Assembly: GCA_964035575.1 (NCBI GenBank)
Contig: OZ037842.1
Span: forward strand, 992,001-1,056,000
DNA from: Rhynchopus sp. YZ270_cl-10
Lineage: Eukaryota > Euglenozoa > Diplonemea > Diplonemida > Diplonemidae
Direction: 5' to 3'
Length of the DNA stretch: 64,000 nucleotides
In this document: positions 40,801 through 51,639 of the stretch, in pieces
How positions within the stretch are numbered: position 1 is the first letter of the stretch
Layout of the letters: each line of letters opens with the position of its first letter
Notes under the pieces: generated by a model
Databases searched by the model: none
Seen by the model: only the letters and a program-made list of their open reading frames with translations
Told to the model about the DNA's origin: nothing
Translations under genes and position numbers: made by a program

Positions 40801-42961
40801 CTGCACGTGTATACGCGTTGGGCTGCGGACTGACACTGTTCAGCACCGGAGGGAACTCACCACCCGGCACGTCCAAGGCTCGCGTTGCAACATCAACAAC
40901 CCGTGCAACAGGAAGAAGCTGCACAACATCCTTGGTGGCTTCTGCGTAAAGAACTGTCTTGGCAGGTTTATTTGATGTGAAGTGCACAACTCCAACGGAT
41001 GCCAATAAAAAAACCCACCTTGCATCACTGGGATTCGCACAAATGGGTTTCTTAATGAAATTTATTGTGCGTGAGTACCGCTAAGTGCATAACAAGGAGA
41101 TAAATGCGTGATGTCTGCACGGCACGCGACAAATGCCCGAAGAAGTTCGATGGCAAGGGAAGTAGGAAAAAGTTTGTGCAAAAAGAGGGTGACATCACGT
41201 ACAGTGCCCACTTGGTTGGGTGGTTTGTCGAAAAACTAAAAATGTTCACGTGCTTCGTGTGCGAACATTTCGTGGCTCACCACGCAGTCAATTGTAGTAT
41301 GGGGGAGTACTTCCCCTTATGCACCCAGTATACGCATTCCGGGGAAAATAGCCTGGGTGGCGACATGGAAGCAAGCCAGTGGGGAGTGACGTGTAATGTA
41401 TTTTTTTATCAGATGTAAACCATGAAATGGATGTTGGACTGCATGGTTGGGGTCCACCAGTCATGTACCAAGGTGCACTGTCACGAGAGGGGTTTTGTAT
41501 TTCAAGTCAACTTTTTTCTTTGTTGAGGCATCGATTTTCCAAATATTCCCAACATGAGCCCTCATCGTACAAATGATCGACCACACAATATGTCGACCAC
41601 AACAAAGGTGAACCGTACTTAAGTTGGGGATTTTAGGATTTTTGCCAGCTTGGGTCTGCACGCTCCAACATTTGTACGTTTACGGTATTACAGACACGTC
41701 CAGACATTTTACAGCACTGCCCTTCGGGGCTGGGTACACGGGTGGGGGACCTGTCTTTCACTGATAATAAATGTTATCGTCTTCGTGTGGTTCTTTGTGA
41801 GGGTGTGTGCAGAAACCCCACTATAAAACAGTGTACGCCATAGATACAGAATGCGCATCATGCGCAAATTGTGTAAAAAACACAAATTGTCATGCGCATA
41901 TTTTTTTGTGTTTTTTCTAAGAGAAAAACACAAAATTTTGCGCATTAAAAAAAACAGCAAAAAAATATGCGCATTTAGAAAAACACACAAAATTTTGCGC
42001 GTCATGCGCATTATGCGCATTCTGATGCGCATATTTTTTTGTGTGTTTTTCTAAAATGCGCATGTTTTTTTGTGTTTTTTTGTGTTTTTTGGTATGCGCA
42101 TCACACATATGTGTTATGCGCATACCAAAAAAACACAAAAAGACATGCGCATGAAGAAAAACACAAAAAAATATGCGCATCCACTTTTGTTTTTTTGTAT
42201 GCGCATGACATAAAAAAAACACACAAAAAACATGCGCATAACACAATTATGCGCATTATGCGCATTCTCTAGCTATGGTACGCCTCCTCACCTTTTGGGT
42301 AGCATTAAGTGCACATCTGTCTTTTTTTGACACGGGGTTGGTCAGCCCAGCGTTTCCTCCTACCCAATCCTTGTAAAGGAACACCGGAAGGTTCCATCGT
42401 GAAAACATCAGCATCATAGTCAACCTAGGGGGTGGCACAGCTCCCCCCGGTCGATCACATCTATTTTATGAGGGATCTAAGAACGCAAGGCTTATCCTAC
42501 CAACTAACTTTTCATTGTCTTTTCCCAGAGAATTCAATATTTTCCCCACTTTTACTTGCGTGGGTCGTTTTAGCGTGAAAGGCCTTCTGTTAAACTCTTA
42601 TCTTTTCAAAACCATATTCTTTTTTTGCAGGGCGCCCAACGGTGGAGGTGCCCCGACCGGCGCCATCAAGGACGCGATTGACAGAGACTTCGGATCGTTC
42701 GATGAGATGAAGAAGCAGTTCTCTGCTGCTGCCGCTGGCCACTTCGGAAGCGGATGGGCGTGGCTGGTGAAGGACGGTGACAAGCTGAAGGTGCACCAGA
42801 CCCACGACGCTGGCTGCCCTCTCTCCGAGAACCTGAAGCCCGTGCTGACCTGCGACGTGTGGGAGCACGCCTTCTACATCGACTACCGTAACGACAAGGC
42901 CAAGTACGTCCAGACCTTCTGGGACGCCGTCAACTGGGACTTCGTTAACTCCAACCTGTGA
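37850..42961 (+). CDS. sodB: Iron superoxide dismutase (2 exons, 4.5-kb intron)
   Basis: Exons 37850-38094 and 42631-42961 join across a donor GTATGT and acceptor TTTTTTTGCAG to 191 residues. It converts superoxide to oxygen and hydrogen peroxide. Metal ligands are H28 (FHYNKHHAGYV), H75 (WNHTFYW), D157 and H161 (CDVWEHAFYIDYRND). Q71 in AAQIWNH and the FYW triplet are marks of the iron type rather than the manganese type. No presequence is obvious, so it is cytosolic, or targeted by an unrecognised signal. Exons are strongly G/C at third positions, like the S53 peptidase, implying high expression. The likely acceptor ends at 37820, 29 bases before the ATG. The intron splits the codon for M82 immediately after the WNHTFYWNC segment. 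Confidence 0.97.
38117..38453 (+). repeat. 336-bp duplication, copy 2 (in SOD intron)
   Basis: Near-identical to 36643-36978, offset by 1474-1475 bases. Its breakpoint lies 22 bases inside the intron. Confidence 0.95.
39713..39766 (+). repeat. Dispersed repeat B (in SOD intron)
   Basis: GAGGCTGGCATCGTACGTGG, then GTCTGTCAGAGGTTCCTGCA and CCCATAACTATTC. Confidence 0.75.
41410..41520 (+). repeat. Dispersed repeat D (in SOD intron)
   Basis: CAGATGTAAACCATGAAATG, then GACTGCATGGTTGGGGTCCA, AGGTGCACTGTCACGAGAGG and TTTGTATTTCAAGTCAAC. Other copies are at 43930 and 61484. Confidence 0.9.
41851..42262. repeat. Array of about 17 TGCGCA palindromes in nested hairpins
   Basis: About 17 TGCGCA sites, mostly as ATGCGCAT, are separated by A/C or T/G strings such as AAAAAACACAAAAA and TTTTTTGTGTTTTTT. 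The strings invert orientation around 42100-42108 (ACACATATGTGT). Left and right halves are therefore imperfect complements over roughly 350 bp, for example GGTATGCGCAT against ATGCGCATACC. It could extrude as one large A/T-rich cruciform or form a long RNA hairpin in the intron. Confidence 0.9.
42480..42530 (+). repeat. Diverged repeat A near SOD 3' splice site
   Basis: AGAACGCAAGGCTTATCCTA, then CCAACTAACTTTTCATTGTC and TTTTCCC. It lies 100 bases before the true acceptor. Confidence 0.5.
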
Positions 42962-43663
42962 GACCTCTCCCTGTTTCGTGTGTTTCCAAACGTCTCTCGG
43001 CTCCCCAATTAAATACCGCGCTTTAGAAATAAGAAGCAAATCTGCATTATAAAGCAATACTTTAGCCAAAAAATAAAGTTCAAAATTTCGAAGAAAAAAA
43101 ACCCCTATTTTAACTGCCTAACCAACAGTCTAACACGGATAGAGAGGCATATTTGCATGCGATCCACCAACCCACCAATCCCACCCCTCGCAAAGATTAA
43201 AAAAAATTGAACACGTGTGTTTTTTTTTGAAGATGTGTGCAGTAGAGGCACATTTTATCTGTCAAATGTTTTTATAATTATTTTCGTGTGGTTTTTTTGT
43301 ATGCCAGAACAGGGTGAGTTTGTGCTTGGATGATGCCTCTAAACAAGGGGTCCATTTAAAAAGATGTCTATGCACATGAGGGATATCCATATTTCAACTT
43401 TTTTAACACATCTCTCCCAAACTTTGTCATATAAATACCACCATTTCAACGTTTCCGTGTTCGTTTCCCCGTTTTTAAAAAAGTTTTTTGAAAACCTTTC
43501 GCTCTTTGGTGAATTGTTTTCATCATATTTTATTTTTTGAGGGCTGTTTTTTTCTTTCCTGTCTTTATGTTCATTGGTCAGTAGTTTATACAGAAAATCA
43601 GCCTCTGATTTTTTTTTGAAGGCAACGTGCGTACGGGGAGGTATTTCCCCACGTTCACCTCAG

Positions 43664-43945
43664 ATGTTTACCATCACCTTTGACAACACAGTCTGCTACC
43701 CGCCCTTTATTTTTGATCTAAAGACAGCAAAAAGAGAAATAGACACCCTTCTCCCCCTCCCCTCCCTCCCCCCCGGCCCCTCCTTTCTCTCTTCAGGGGG
43801 GGTCAACTGGGTAATAAAAAAAGACAAAGTTATTTTCCCCTATGCAAACACTGAGAATATATGGTTCATCCTGTCACCCTATGAATATTATGTATCAGAT
43901 GATGAGTGGAAAGCGGGAGTAGCACATATCAGATATAAACCATGA
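43664..43945 (+). CDS. Possible small hypothetical protein, 93 aa
   Basis: An ATG sits directly after TTCACCTCAG (43654-43663), a good acceptor. The reading frame has protein-like composition (FTITFDNTVCYPPFIFDLKT, ENIWFILSPYEYYVSDDEWK). Its last residues run into repeat D, which may supply the stop. No family is recognised. It could be a real small gene, a gene fragment carried by the repeat, or chance. Confidence 0.3.
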   Translation: MFTITFDNTVCYPPFIFDLKTAKREIDTLLPLPSLPPGPSFLSSGGVNWVIKKDKVIFPYANTENIWFILSPYEYYVSDDEWKAGVAHIRYKP

Positions 43946-44053
43946 AATGGATTGTAGGACTGCATGGTTGGGTGTCCACCCCCCCGGTACAGCCGGTCAA
44001 TGTACCGAGGTACGCTATTCACGAGAGGGATTTGTATTTCAAGTCAACTTTCT
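43930..44053 (+). repeat. Dispersed repeat D
   Basis: CAGATATAAACCATGAAATG, then GGACTGCATGGTTGGGTGTC, CACGAGAGGGATTTGTATTT and CAAGTCAAC. Contains a short CCCGGTACAGCCGG insertion relative to the other copies. Confidence 0.85.
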
Positions 44054-44139
44054 TTTTCTACCAAACACTTCTCTCTCTTTTTTTCCCCTGTGAATATCAA
44101 TACATCAATGGATAATTCTCATGGATTCTGATAAAGCTG

Positions 44140-44223
44140 CAGTCCAAATATGTTTGGCGTCCACAAAAAGTCGCCAAATTACCCCCAAAATCCCCAAATC
44201 CGCCAAACTTATTTGGACTACTG
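44140..44223. mobile_element. 84-bp miniature inverted-repeat element
   Basis: Left end CAGTCCAAATATGTTTGGCG; right end CGCCAAACTTATTTGGACTA then CTG. The centre is A/C-rich with a repeated CCCCAAA motif. Arms match over about 18 bp. A very short MITE or solo hairpin; the family cannot be assigned. Confidence 0.7.
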
Positions 44224-44325
44224 TAGTTATGTGTTAGTATTATATGCAGTGCTATAGCCTTGCCACCCCTCTTCACCCTCACCAAGAAGACACATAGCCC
44301 CCTCCCCACTCCCAGAGGTCTCACA

Positions 44326-46950
44326 ATGGACCACGCTGGTGGGCACGGCGCTTATGGCGCACAGACAGCAGCGCCCTCCCCTGGCCTCCTGCGGCACAAA
44401 GTGTCCCTCGAGGATCTTATCACCGCACTTCCTTCGGAAGACCTTAAGCTGACCAGCCCACGGTCCAAGTTGGTATGAGCAAACCCCTCATATGTGCGGA
44501 ACACCACTGCACACCGTTAGTACGAAATATCTTGAACCAAGGGTTTTTCTTCACACTTTTTATTGCATTTTTTTTGTGGGTAAATGATCAGGGTCAGGAT
44601 CGGGATACCACAACTTTGCTTTAACATGAAGTACACATGACGTATTCCCTGCTGTTAGGAGGGGTTTTTCCCTACTATGCTCCAACAGCTTATCAACAGA
44701 ACAGAGTGATACACAGTTCTTGGGTCTCTGCAGACTAAGTTTTCAATACCGCACCTCTATGCAATGTCACGGAATTACCCAACATACAGTTTTCAGGTAA
44801 CCAGCATAGAGGCTGGATGATCTCTGCCAGCTTTTCTGCCATTGTTTTTTAGTGACACCCTCCCCTCCCCCCCACCTTGCAGGTGTGCAAACGCCACGGC
44901 ATCCTCCCGCAAGAATTATACCCCCGCGATGTGCAGTCGTTCTTTGAGACGAGGTGTGTTGTCCCTCCCTCCTTGCTAAGTACAAGATACAAATTAATAG
45001 CAGCGAATTTTTATATGACACTCATTTATGAGACAATTTATGGTTCCGGTTTTGTATTCCAAGACAACTTTTATTGCCGGCCAAGATCGGTTGATCACCG
45101 TTTCACAAAGCGGCACGACAGCGGGTACAACCCAACTCTCCATTTCCCCAAAACCCCCATCTTACTTACACTCCATTCAACCCCGTACAACCACCCTTTC
45201 GCTTCATTAGATCGGACCTGCCTGAGATCGTTCAGAGAAGGTTTGACCATTTTTCAACAAGGCGTTCTGAGAAGCTCAACTTCCTTCTTGAGGAGCGGCG
45301 GCGTCTGGCGGAGGCGGAGTTGCTTATGGCAGAGACGCCGCTGGCTGTGCAGACGACGCACACCGTGCACCAGGCGCCTGCAGTGCAGGCCTATGAGAGC
45401 CCTGTGGACCCACGCATCGAAACTCGCGTGAAGCGTGAGGAGGAACGGATGCAGAAGAACGCGCTTGCTGCGCAGCGTCAGGAAGAGGAGCGGTCGCGTC
45501 GTGAGATGCAGCTTGCGTGGCAAGAGGAGCGCCACCAGAACACAGTGGCGGGGCTCGAGGAGCAGAAGGCTCAAGAGTTCATGCAGGAGGCAGAGCGCAA
45601 GATTGCACGTCGTGAGCACGCCCTCATGATGCAGCGCCAAGTGGAGGAGGACACCCTCAGGAAGAAGGAGCTCCTCCTCGGAAGGGATGAAGAGCGCTTC
45701 CGTGCTGCGGAAGACCGTCGCCTCCAAGACGAAGAGGCACGGCAAAGAAAGCGCGACCAAAAGCAGCAGCGTGCCCTCGAGATCAAACGCAAGAAGGACG
45801 AGCTAGAGATGCTCCGCACATCAAAGATCGAAGGCAAGATCGTTGAGAAGCATGAGCGCAGCACCCCACTGCAGCGCCGTGCAAACCAGACGGTATGCAA
45901 CCCTTCTTAACGCGACGCAAATAAAAGGCGGACATTACGATATAGCAACAAGAAGCAACTGCACATTACCAAATAAAACACCTAACACGACAGGGGAGGG
46001 ACAAACGCTTCGAGAAGGCACGAATGGAAGACGACCGCCGTGAACAGCTCGAATCCAACAGAGAGGCAATGGAGCACCAGAAGATGGCATCCCAGATGAG
46101 TCTTGCGGAGCAGAAGGCGGGGCAGGAGCAGGTATGCGGCATGCAGCATGCACTTAGGGGATAGTTTGCAGGGTAAGTAAATCCTAAAGACTCAAAAATC
46201 AAAAATCAAAATATCAAAATGGAGTGGGTTTTACGATAAATATTGGGCAAACCCGATTCTGACACTACACTTTGTATTCTCTCATTTAGCAAAAAATTAT
46301 TTCACACTTCACTCAACCCCTACAGGAACGTGCTGCAGCAAAGTTCCGCCGAGCACAGGAGGTGCAGCAGCGTGCTAAGGACCTGAGTGAGATGCGCAGA
46401 CTCCAAGCCCTTGCAAAGGTGCAGGAGAAAGAAGCGCGGCAGGCACAGACGCAGGAGGCTGCCAAGCAGCACCAACTGTGGGAGGCCAATGAGAAGCGTC
46501 TGCGTGCCCTCGACGCTCAGGAGGCAGTGGAGCGCCAACGCCGCAAAGACGTCTACGAGAATGAAATGAAGCAGCAGCAGGTGCAGCAGAAGATGCAACG
46601 CATGCTGTATGCACTTTGTGTTTAACCTCACCCCTTTTTTTTAGCTTCCTTTTCTGCGAGGTGCACACTGCCACTTCATTAAGCTCAGCTGATCACTCCT
46701 TTATATAACTGCTTTACGATAAAACATTGGAATGTTACTGAATATTTCCCTCTATTCAATTCTACACAGGGATGTCGAGGAAGTGAAATGGCGTTCTGCG
46801 CAAGACAAACGTGAGCAGCTGGAGGCTGTGCGTGTACAGAACTCCCCTGGAACGCCTCGCATGGCACCGGCTCACTCTCCGCGTGCTGGGACAGGACGGC
46901 GCTCGAGTCTGAGTGCTGCAACCACGCACAGACAGCCGCTCATTCATTGA
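44326..46950 (+). CDS. Six-exon coiled-coil protein, probably axonemal
   Basis: Exons 44326-44472, 44883-44953, 45211-45892, 45994-46131, 46326-46606 and 46770-46950 join in frame to exactly 500 codons (499 aa). Donors are GTATGA, GTGTGT, GTATGC, GTATGC and GTATGC; the acceptor of exon 3 is TTAG, the rest CAG. The acceptor CTCCCAG (ending 44315) precedes the ATG by 10 bases. The N-terminal ~75 residues look globular (VCKRHGILPQELYPRDVQSF). From about residue 90 to 440 it is an almost continuous R/E/Q-rich coiled coil of the trichohyalin/MNS1 style (EEERMQKNALAAQRQEEERS). The tail is S/P-rich. Length and style resemble ciliary coiled-coil proteins such as MNS1, but the assignment is inference. 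Confidence 0.85.
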
Positions 46951-48244
46951 AGCGCTTCATCATATGGTCGGAACCTTGCCCCCGTTGAGCAGGGAGAGTC
47001 TGCCTGGTCTGCACCAACGTTGATTGAACATTCAAACCTGCACTCCACACCACCCACCCACCCACCCCATCCTGTTTCTTCTAGATTGTTAGAAATGTTC
47101 CCAATATTGACGTCTCGTCGTCCACCCCCTGTGTCCAAAAAAGGGCTTAAGAGTTCACCATTTTTTTTTTTTTTTTTTTTTTTTGTGAAGAAAAAGTTTA
47201 TGCAGTCGCTATTTAAAAACGATGTGCTTATGGGGATTTGTACGTATCCTCATACAGCTGTCTTTTTAGTCTCGAAACGCATCAATTGTTTGTACAGAGC
47301 GGTCGTTTTTTTTTGATTTTTTGTCGATATTTTAAAGGAAAAGTTTTTTGTCCAACGTGCTCCCCGCAAAGCAAGGCGTTGTTAGCTCAATGCTTTCGTA
47401 TTATTTGCACTGCGAAGCTTTTCGAAAAGGCTTTTCTCGGATTGATGTAAGAGGACAACGTTACTTTATTATCCACCCCCCCGCAGAGGTGTTTGCAGCT
47501 ATCAATGCTACCACCACGTAGGTTCATATCTTTTAGTCTCGGGAGAGAAAAAAAGGGGGCTAATCTGACCCAAAAAAAAAAGAAATATTTCTTGAGATTG
47601 ATTCCGAATAAAGTGAAGCGCTATATGTTACAGCACCTTCCTCCCCCCTTCCCCCTGCCTTCCAAGTCGAAGGTAAAGAAGCAGCATTTTTTTTTTTTTT
47701 TTTTTTTTGCAACCATTCATTGTTCGCAGCTTCTCATAGATGTACCTGTCCCCGCCCCTTCCCCCATGTGAAAGGATTGCCCCCTATGTGTGTTGTACAG
47801 TTTCCCCTAGCAAAGCAGCGCTGTGATCTCTCAGTGCCGTGCCCCCCCTTCGTGAGACGCCTTTCCCCTAAGTATCACTGTTTTTTTTCTTCTTTTTTTC
47901 TTTTAGTTGGGGTGGTGCATGGCAAAGCAAAAGGGGCGATCCCTCCTATTATCCCCAATTTGTTCCCTGAAAGACAAACAAGCAAGAAAAAAAGACTGAA
48001 TTTTTGTATTCAATGAAAACAGTTTCACTTCTGACCATGGTTTTCCTTTACGCCCCTTCAATTTTTGAGTTGTCACAACAAATATTGGTGAGGTAAAAAC
48101 CCTCCTTAGAGTTTGGAAATTCCAAAATCCACCTTAGTTTTTACCCCTTCGGTGGTTTTACCCCACCGATGTTTGTTGTGTTACTGTATTGCAAACTTTT
48201 CTCTCTTTGTTTTTGGTGATGCTTTTACACACTCACAAATACAG
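46951..48244. other. Intergenic, T-rich, small TIR element near 3' end
   Basis: T runs at 47161-47184 and 47686-47709 and C-rich sequence. No credible gene. The TIR element at 48074-48180 is described separately. The likely acceptor CAAATACAG ends at 48244. Confidence 0.55.
48074..48180. mobile_element. 107-bp TIR element upstream of YTH gene
   Basis: Left CACAACAAATATTGGTGAGG then TAAAAACC. The right end reads as its complement with a few mismatches: GGTTTTACCCCACCGATGTT then TGTTGTG. The centre has a small GGAAATTCC palindrome. A non-coding MITE-like element about 90 bases before the start codon, hence close to or within the promoter/5' UTR region. Confidence 0.75.
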
Positions 48245-48266
48245 ACACGCAAGATAAATATAAATA

Positions 48267-51200
48267 ATGGGTGGAAAGGACAAAGGAGGGAAGGGGAAGG
48301 GGAAAGGGTACTTCGACTCGAAGGGAAAGAAGGATGGGGGCAAAGGGAAGAAGGGGAAGAAGGGTGGTAAGAAGGCGCCGCAGCAGCACTACGGGCACAC
48401 GGAGCCGTTCACGGTGCCTTCGTTGAACGTTGTGCCGACGCCGCCTGGCCCACCTGGACCACCCGGTCCACCTGCACCTCCGGCACCTCCTGCCCCGGGA
48501 CCACCGTCGGCACCAGAGGTGTCGGTGCCTGCCGTCGTGCCTGAGGTGAGCTCACCACCGCCACAGGTGGTGCCTGACGTGACTGTCGACATGACGACGC
48601 TGCCCACTTCGGACACCCCTTCGTCTGCAGTGCTCCCGCCATCGTCTGTGGAACCCAAGCAAGACTCAGACTCTGTTCAGCCCAAGCAAGACTCTGTGCA
48701 GCCTGCGCAGCCCAAGCAAGACTCGGAAGACGTCCCCCTCCTCCACATCTACGACTTGCCCAACACCTGGACCTCAGACGACCTCAGCAAACACTTTGGA
48801 AAGTTCGGCAAGGTCGCTGAAGTCACCCTCGACAACAACATGGGCCGTGTCAAAATGGGCAGTGGCCAAGCAGTCATTGACGCATACAGCTCAGGCTCTA
48901 AAAACGCCCCCCTCAGAATCGAGCTCGAAGACAAAGAACTCGACAGCGGCAAAAAGGGAAAAGGAAAAGACGGCAAAGGGAAAGGAAAGAAGGGTGACAA
49001 AGGAGGGAAAGACTCCAAGGGCAAGGGTGGGAAGAAGGGCAAGCAGAACAACTTCAACACGCCACTCGCACCAGGCCCGCCCATGGCAGGGCTGCCGTTC
49101 TCTGCAGGGATGCAGGTTCCCGAGTTGCAGCCGAACCAGACACTCCCGATGAGCTTGTCCACCCAACCGCTGCTGAACCAGCTGCCGCTCAGCCCGCTTC
49201 CAGGTACAAACCTTGCGACGAGCTTGCCCACAGGCCTGGCCACAAACCTGCCTACAAACCTGCCGACAAACCTGCCCACGAACCTTCCTCTGAACAACAT
49301 GGCAGGGAACAACATGGCAGCACTTCCCACCATCCTGCCAGGCAACCTCAACTTGCCCACCAATGCGAACCCCCTGTCCAACATGCCCAATATGCCCCTC
49401 ACCAACATGCAGTCGCTCCCCCTTCAGGGTCTGCCCAACGCCAACACCAATGCCAACGTCAACGTCAACCTCCCGTCGCGTCTCCCTGACCTGTCCACTG
49501 CACCCCCAGAGGCCCTCAGGATGCTCCTCGACGCCAACCCCAGCGCAGTCCTCCCTGGAAACCTTCCCGTCCCCAATGTCGGCAACCCCGCACCCGCTGT
49601 CGCACCTGCGCAAGACGTCACGTCCGCAGGCACAACTCCTGCAAACCCTCTCGCCGAGATGATGCGCAAGCTCGGCAGCAAAGGCCAAGGTGGCAAAGGA
49701 GGAGGCGCGCCCGCAGTCGCTAACCAGCCCAAGCCTACCGACCTACTCTCACAGATGATGTCATCTGGAGGCTCGAACACGCTCATGGACGTGTTGGTAT
49801 GATATTGATATAATGTTTATTTACCTGATTTATAAATTCGTCACGTCACACCTCACACCTCACTACAGAACTCAAACCAGCAAAACAACAACAACAATGC
49901 CCTGGCACAGCAGGCTAAACAGATGCAGCAGCAACAGCAGCTGCAACAGCAGCAACAGATGCAGCAGCAGCAGCAAGAGTTGCAAAAGCAGCAGGAGGCG
50001 CAGAACCAGCAAAAGATTGAGCTTCAGAAGCAGCAGGCAAGAATAAAGCAGCAGGAGCAGCAGCAACAGCAGCAACAGGCCGCTCTCAAGCAGCAGCAAG
50101 AGGCACTGAAAAAGCAGCAGCAGCAACAACAGCAACAGCACCAGCAGCAGCAGCAGCAGCTCCAACAGCACCAGCAGCTGCTTCAGAAGCAGCAACGTGA
50201 CGCTGCCAACGGCCGTGCAAAGCAGGTACGCAAACACTACTACATTGTCACCAGCGCCAACCACGAGGAGCTTGGACACTCTGTGCGCGCTGACAAGTGG
50301 TACTCCAACGATGCATCCTTTATCCATGCACTTGACAAGAACACACAGGACAACGTTAAGTCCGTTCTGCTGTTCACCGTCGCAAACAGCGGGTATGCAC
50401 ATTCCACACAATCTTAGACTATTTGAACACATCTTTTTGCCTCGTTACATTCATAATGGGAAGTGTGCTGTCTGTGCGGCACTCTCGCATTTTCCCTTTT
50501 CTCCTTCTGGTCCAAATCAATGTTTTCTTCTTTTGTCCCTCTCCTTCATTCTTCACAACTACACCCAGGTACTTCGTGGGCTACGCTGAGGTCTCAGGAC
50601 GTTCCCGCATGCGCAACGAAGGTGATGCGTCCCTCCCGCACTCCTGGAAGATAGTCTTCAGAGTTGGCTGGGCGAAGGTGGGGAGCGTTGAGTTCAGCAG
50701 CGTCCACCGCACCCCTGCTGTGGCTGTGCAGCTGGGCAAGCGATTGGATGACTGCCAGAATGAGGAGGAGGTTCCGACCCAGATTGGTACGCCTTTTTTT
50801 GATTTTTTATTTTGTTTTTAGGTGGTGCAAAACCTTTTATAGATTCCGAAGAAAAAAATCTGCCATCCCACGAAGTCTACAACTCAAACAATATTTTAGG
50901 CATTGCAATATTCCACGACTCAGGCCTTTTCGGGCTGGCATTTTTTCAACAATTTTTCTAACACAACCTTAAAGCAGGTAACACAGAGGGTAAGGTTCAT
51001 TTTACCAACCTTTCTTTTAAATGCTCAACGAATGTGATCAAGGTGACTAATCACGAGAGGCTTAGGGTCATCTTATAAACCTTTCTTTCTTTCAACAGGC
51101 GCCAGTGTGTGTGAACTGATTGACGCTGCCTACGCAAGAAACCAGGAAGGGGGTGGCCAGGAGCCGCAGCAGGCTGCAGCACCTGCACCCCAGCCAACCC

Positions 51201-51328
51201 CCGAGCCTGCAGCGGCAAACCCAGCTGCTGCGAGCCTTGTCGCTGCCATTGCCTCGGGGCAGCTGCCTCCTGCCATGCAGGGCCTCTCCTTTGACCAGTT
51301 GTGCCAGCTCCTGGGCACGCAGAAGTAA
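48267..51328 (+). CDS. RRM + poly-Q + YTH domain RNA-binding protein (4 exons)
   Basis: Exons 48267-49796, 49869-50392, 50569-50786 and 51099-51328 join to 833 residues. Order: a G/K-rich basic head; a PPGPPGPP linear tract; an RRM at about 156-225 (LLHIYDLPNTWTSDDLSKHF, GRVKMGSGQAVIDAY); a second GKGKGKK block; an N/L/P-rich region with TNLPTNLP repeats; a long poly-Q stretch (about 529-620); then a YTH domain at about 632-765. The YTH part reads YYIVTSANHEELGHSVRADK, WYSN, VLLFTVANSGYFVGYAEVSG, SWKIVFRVGWAKVG and IGASVCELI. W654 and the later WKI/GW tryptophans fit the aromatic cage that reads N6-methyladenosine, closest to the YTHDC1 style. It probably acts in mRNA processing or decay. Donors are GTATGA, GTATGC and GTACGC. 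Confidence 0.92.
51040..51098 (+). repeat. Dispersed repeat A forming the YTH intron 3 splice-site region
   Basis: AAGGTGACTAATCACGAGAG, then GCTTAGGGTCATCTTATAAA, CCTTTCTTTC and TTTCAACAG. The pyrimidine end of the repeat runs directly into the functional acceptor. A second diverged copy (AGGTTCATTTTACCAACC) lies at 50977-51018 in the same intron. Confidence 0.85.
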
Positions 51329-51639
51329 ATAATGATACACAAAAAAAGGGGAAATGGGGAAGGGGCGTCATAGGGAAATACGACCGCATTTACTCAGAAA
51401 AGTAATGCAATGAACGTACAAATTTAAAAAAAAAAGAATGGGGGGCAAGAGAGAGGTCGGCAGGTTTTGTGAAGGCAAATTGAAGAAAAAAATGTGTCAG
51501 ATTTCACACATATTCACATACTCTGGCGAGGTGTGTTGTCTGTGAGTATGTGGCCGGGTGATGAGTACTGAGCATCCTTTTGTGGAGATTTGTTAATGCA
51601 ACAAGATAAGGTGTGTCATTGAAATGTTATCGGTTTCGC

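Larger units (their letters stand above)
38095..42630 (+). other. 4.5-kb SOD intron loaded with repeats
   Basis: Far longer than any other intron here (about 70-340 bp). In order it holds: the second copy of the 336-bp duplication, 22 bases after the donor; GT-rich mosaic like the upstream spacer; repeat B at 39713; repeat D at 41410; the TGCGCA palindrome array at 41851-42262; and a repeat-A-like segment at 42480-42530. Small ORFs at about 40400 and 41104 look protein-like in part but have no recognisable domain. Confidence 0.85.
42962..44315. other. Intergenic with repeat D, small ORF and mini-palindrome
   Basis: A/T-rich spacer containing a possible 93-codon gene (43664-43945), repeat D (43930-44053), and an 84-bp inverted-repeat element (44140-44223). 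It ends at the CTCCCAG acceptor of the next gene. Confidence 0.55.

Noticed and set aside
40387-41418. Protein-like frames inside the SOD intron (about 40400-40656 and 41104-41418)
   Set aside because: No acceptor, no recognisable domain, and the second merges into repeat D. More likely chance or fragments of intron repeats.
49872-50432. Leucine-rich - strand frame
   Set aside because: Antisense of the poly-Q stretch (CAG/CAA read backwards as CTG/TTG).
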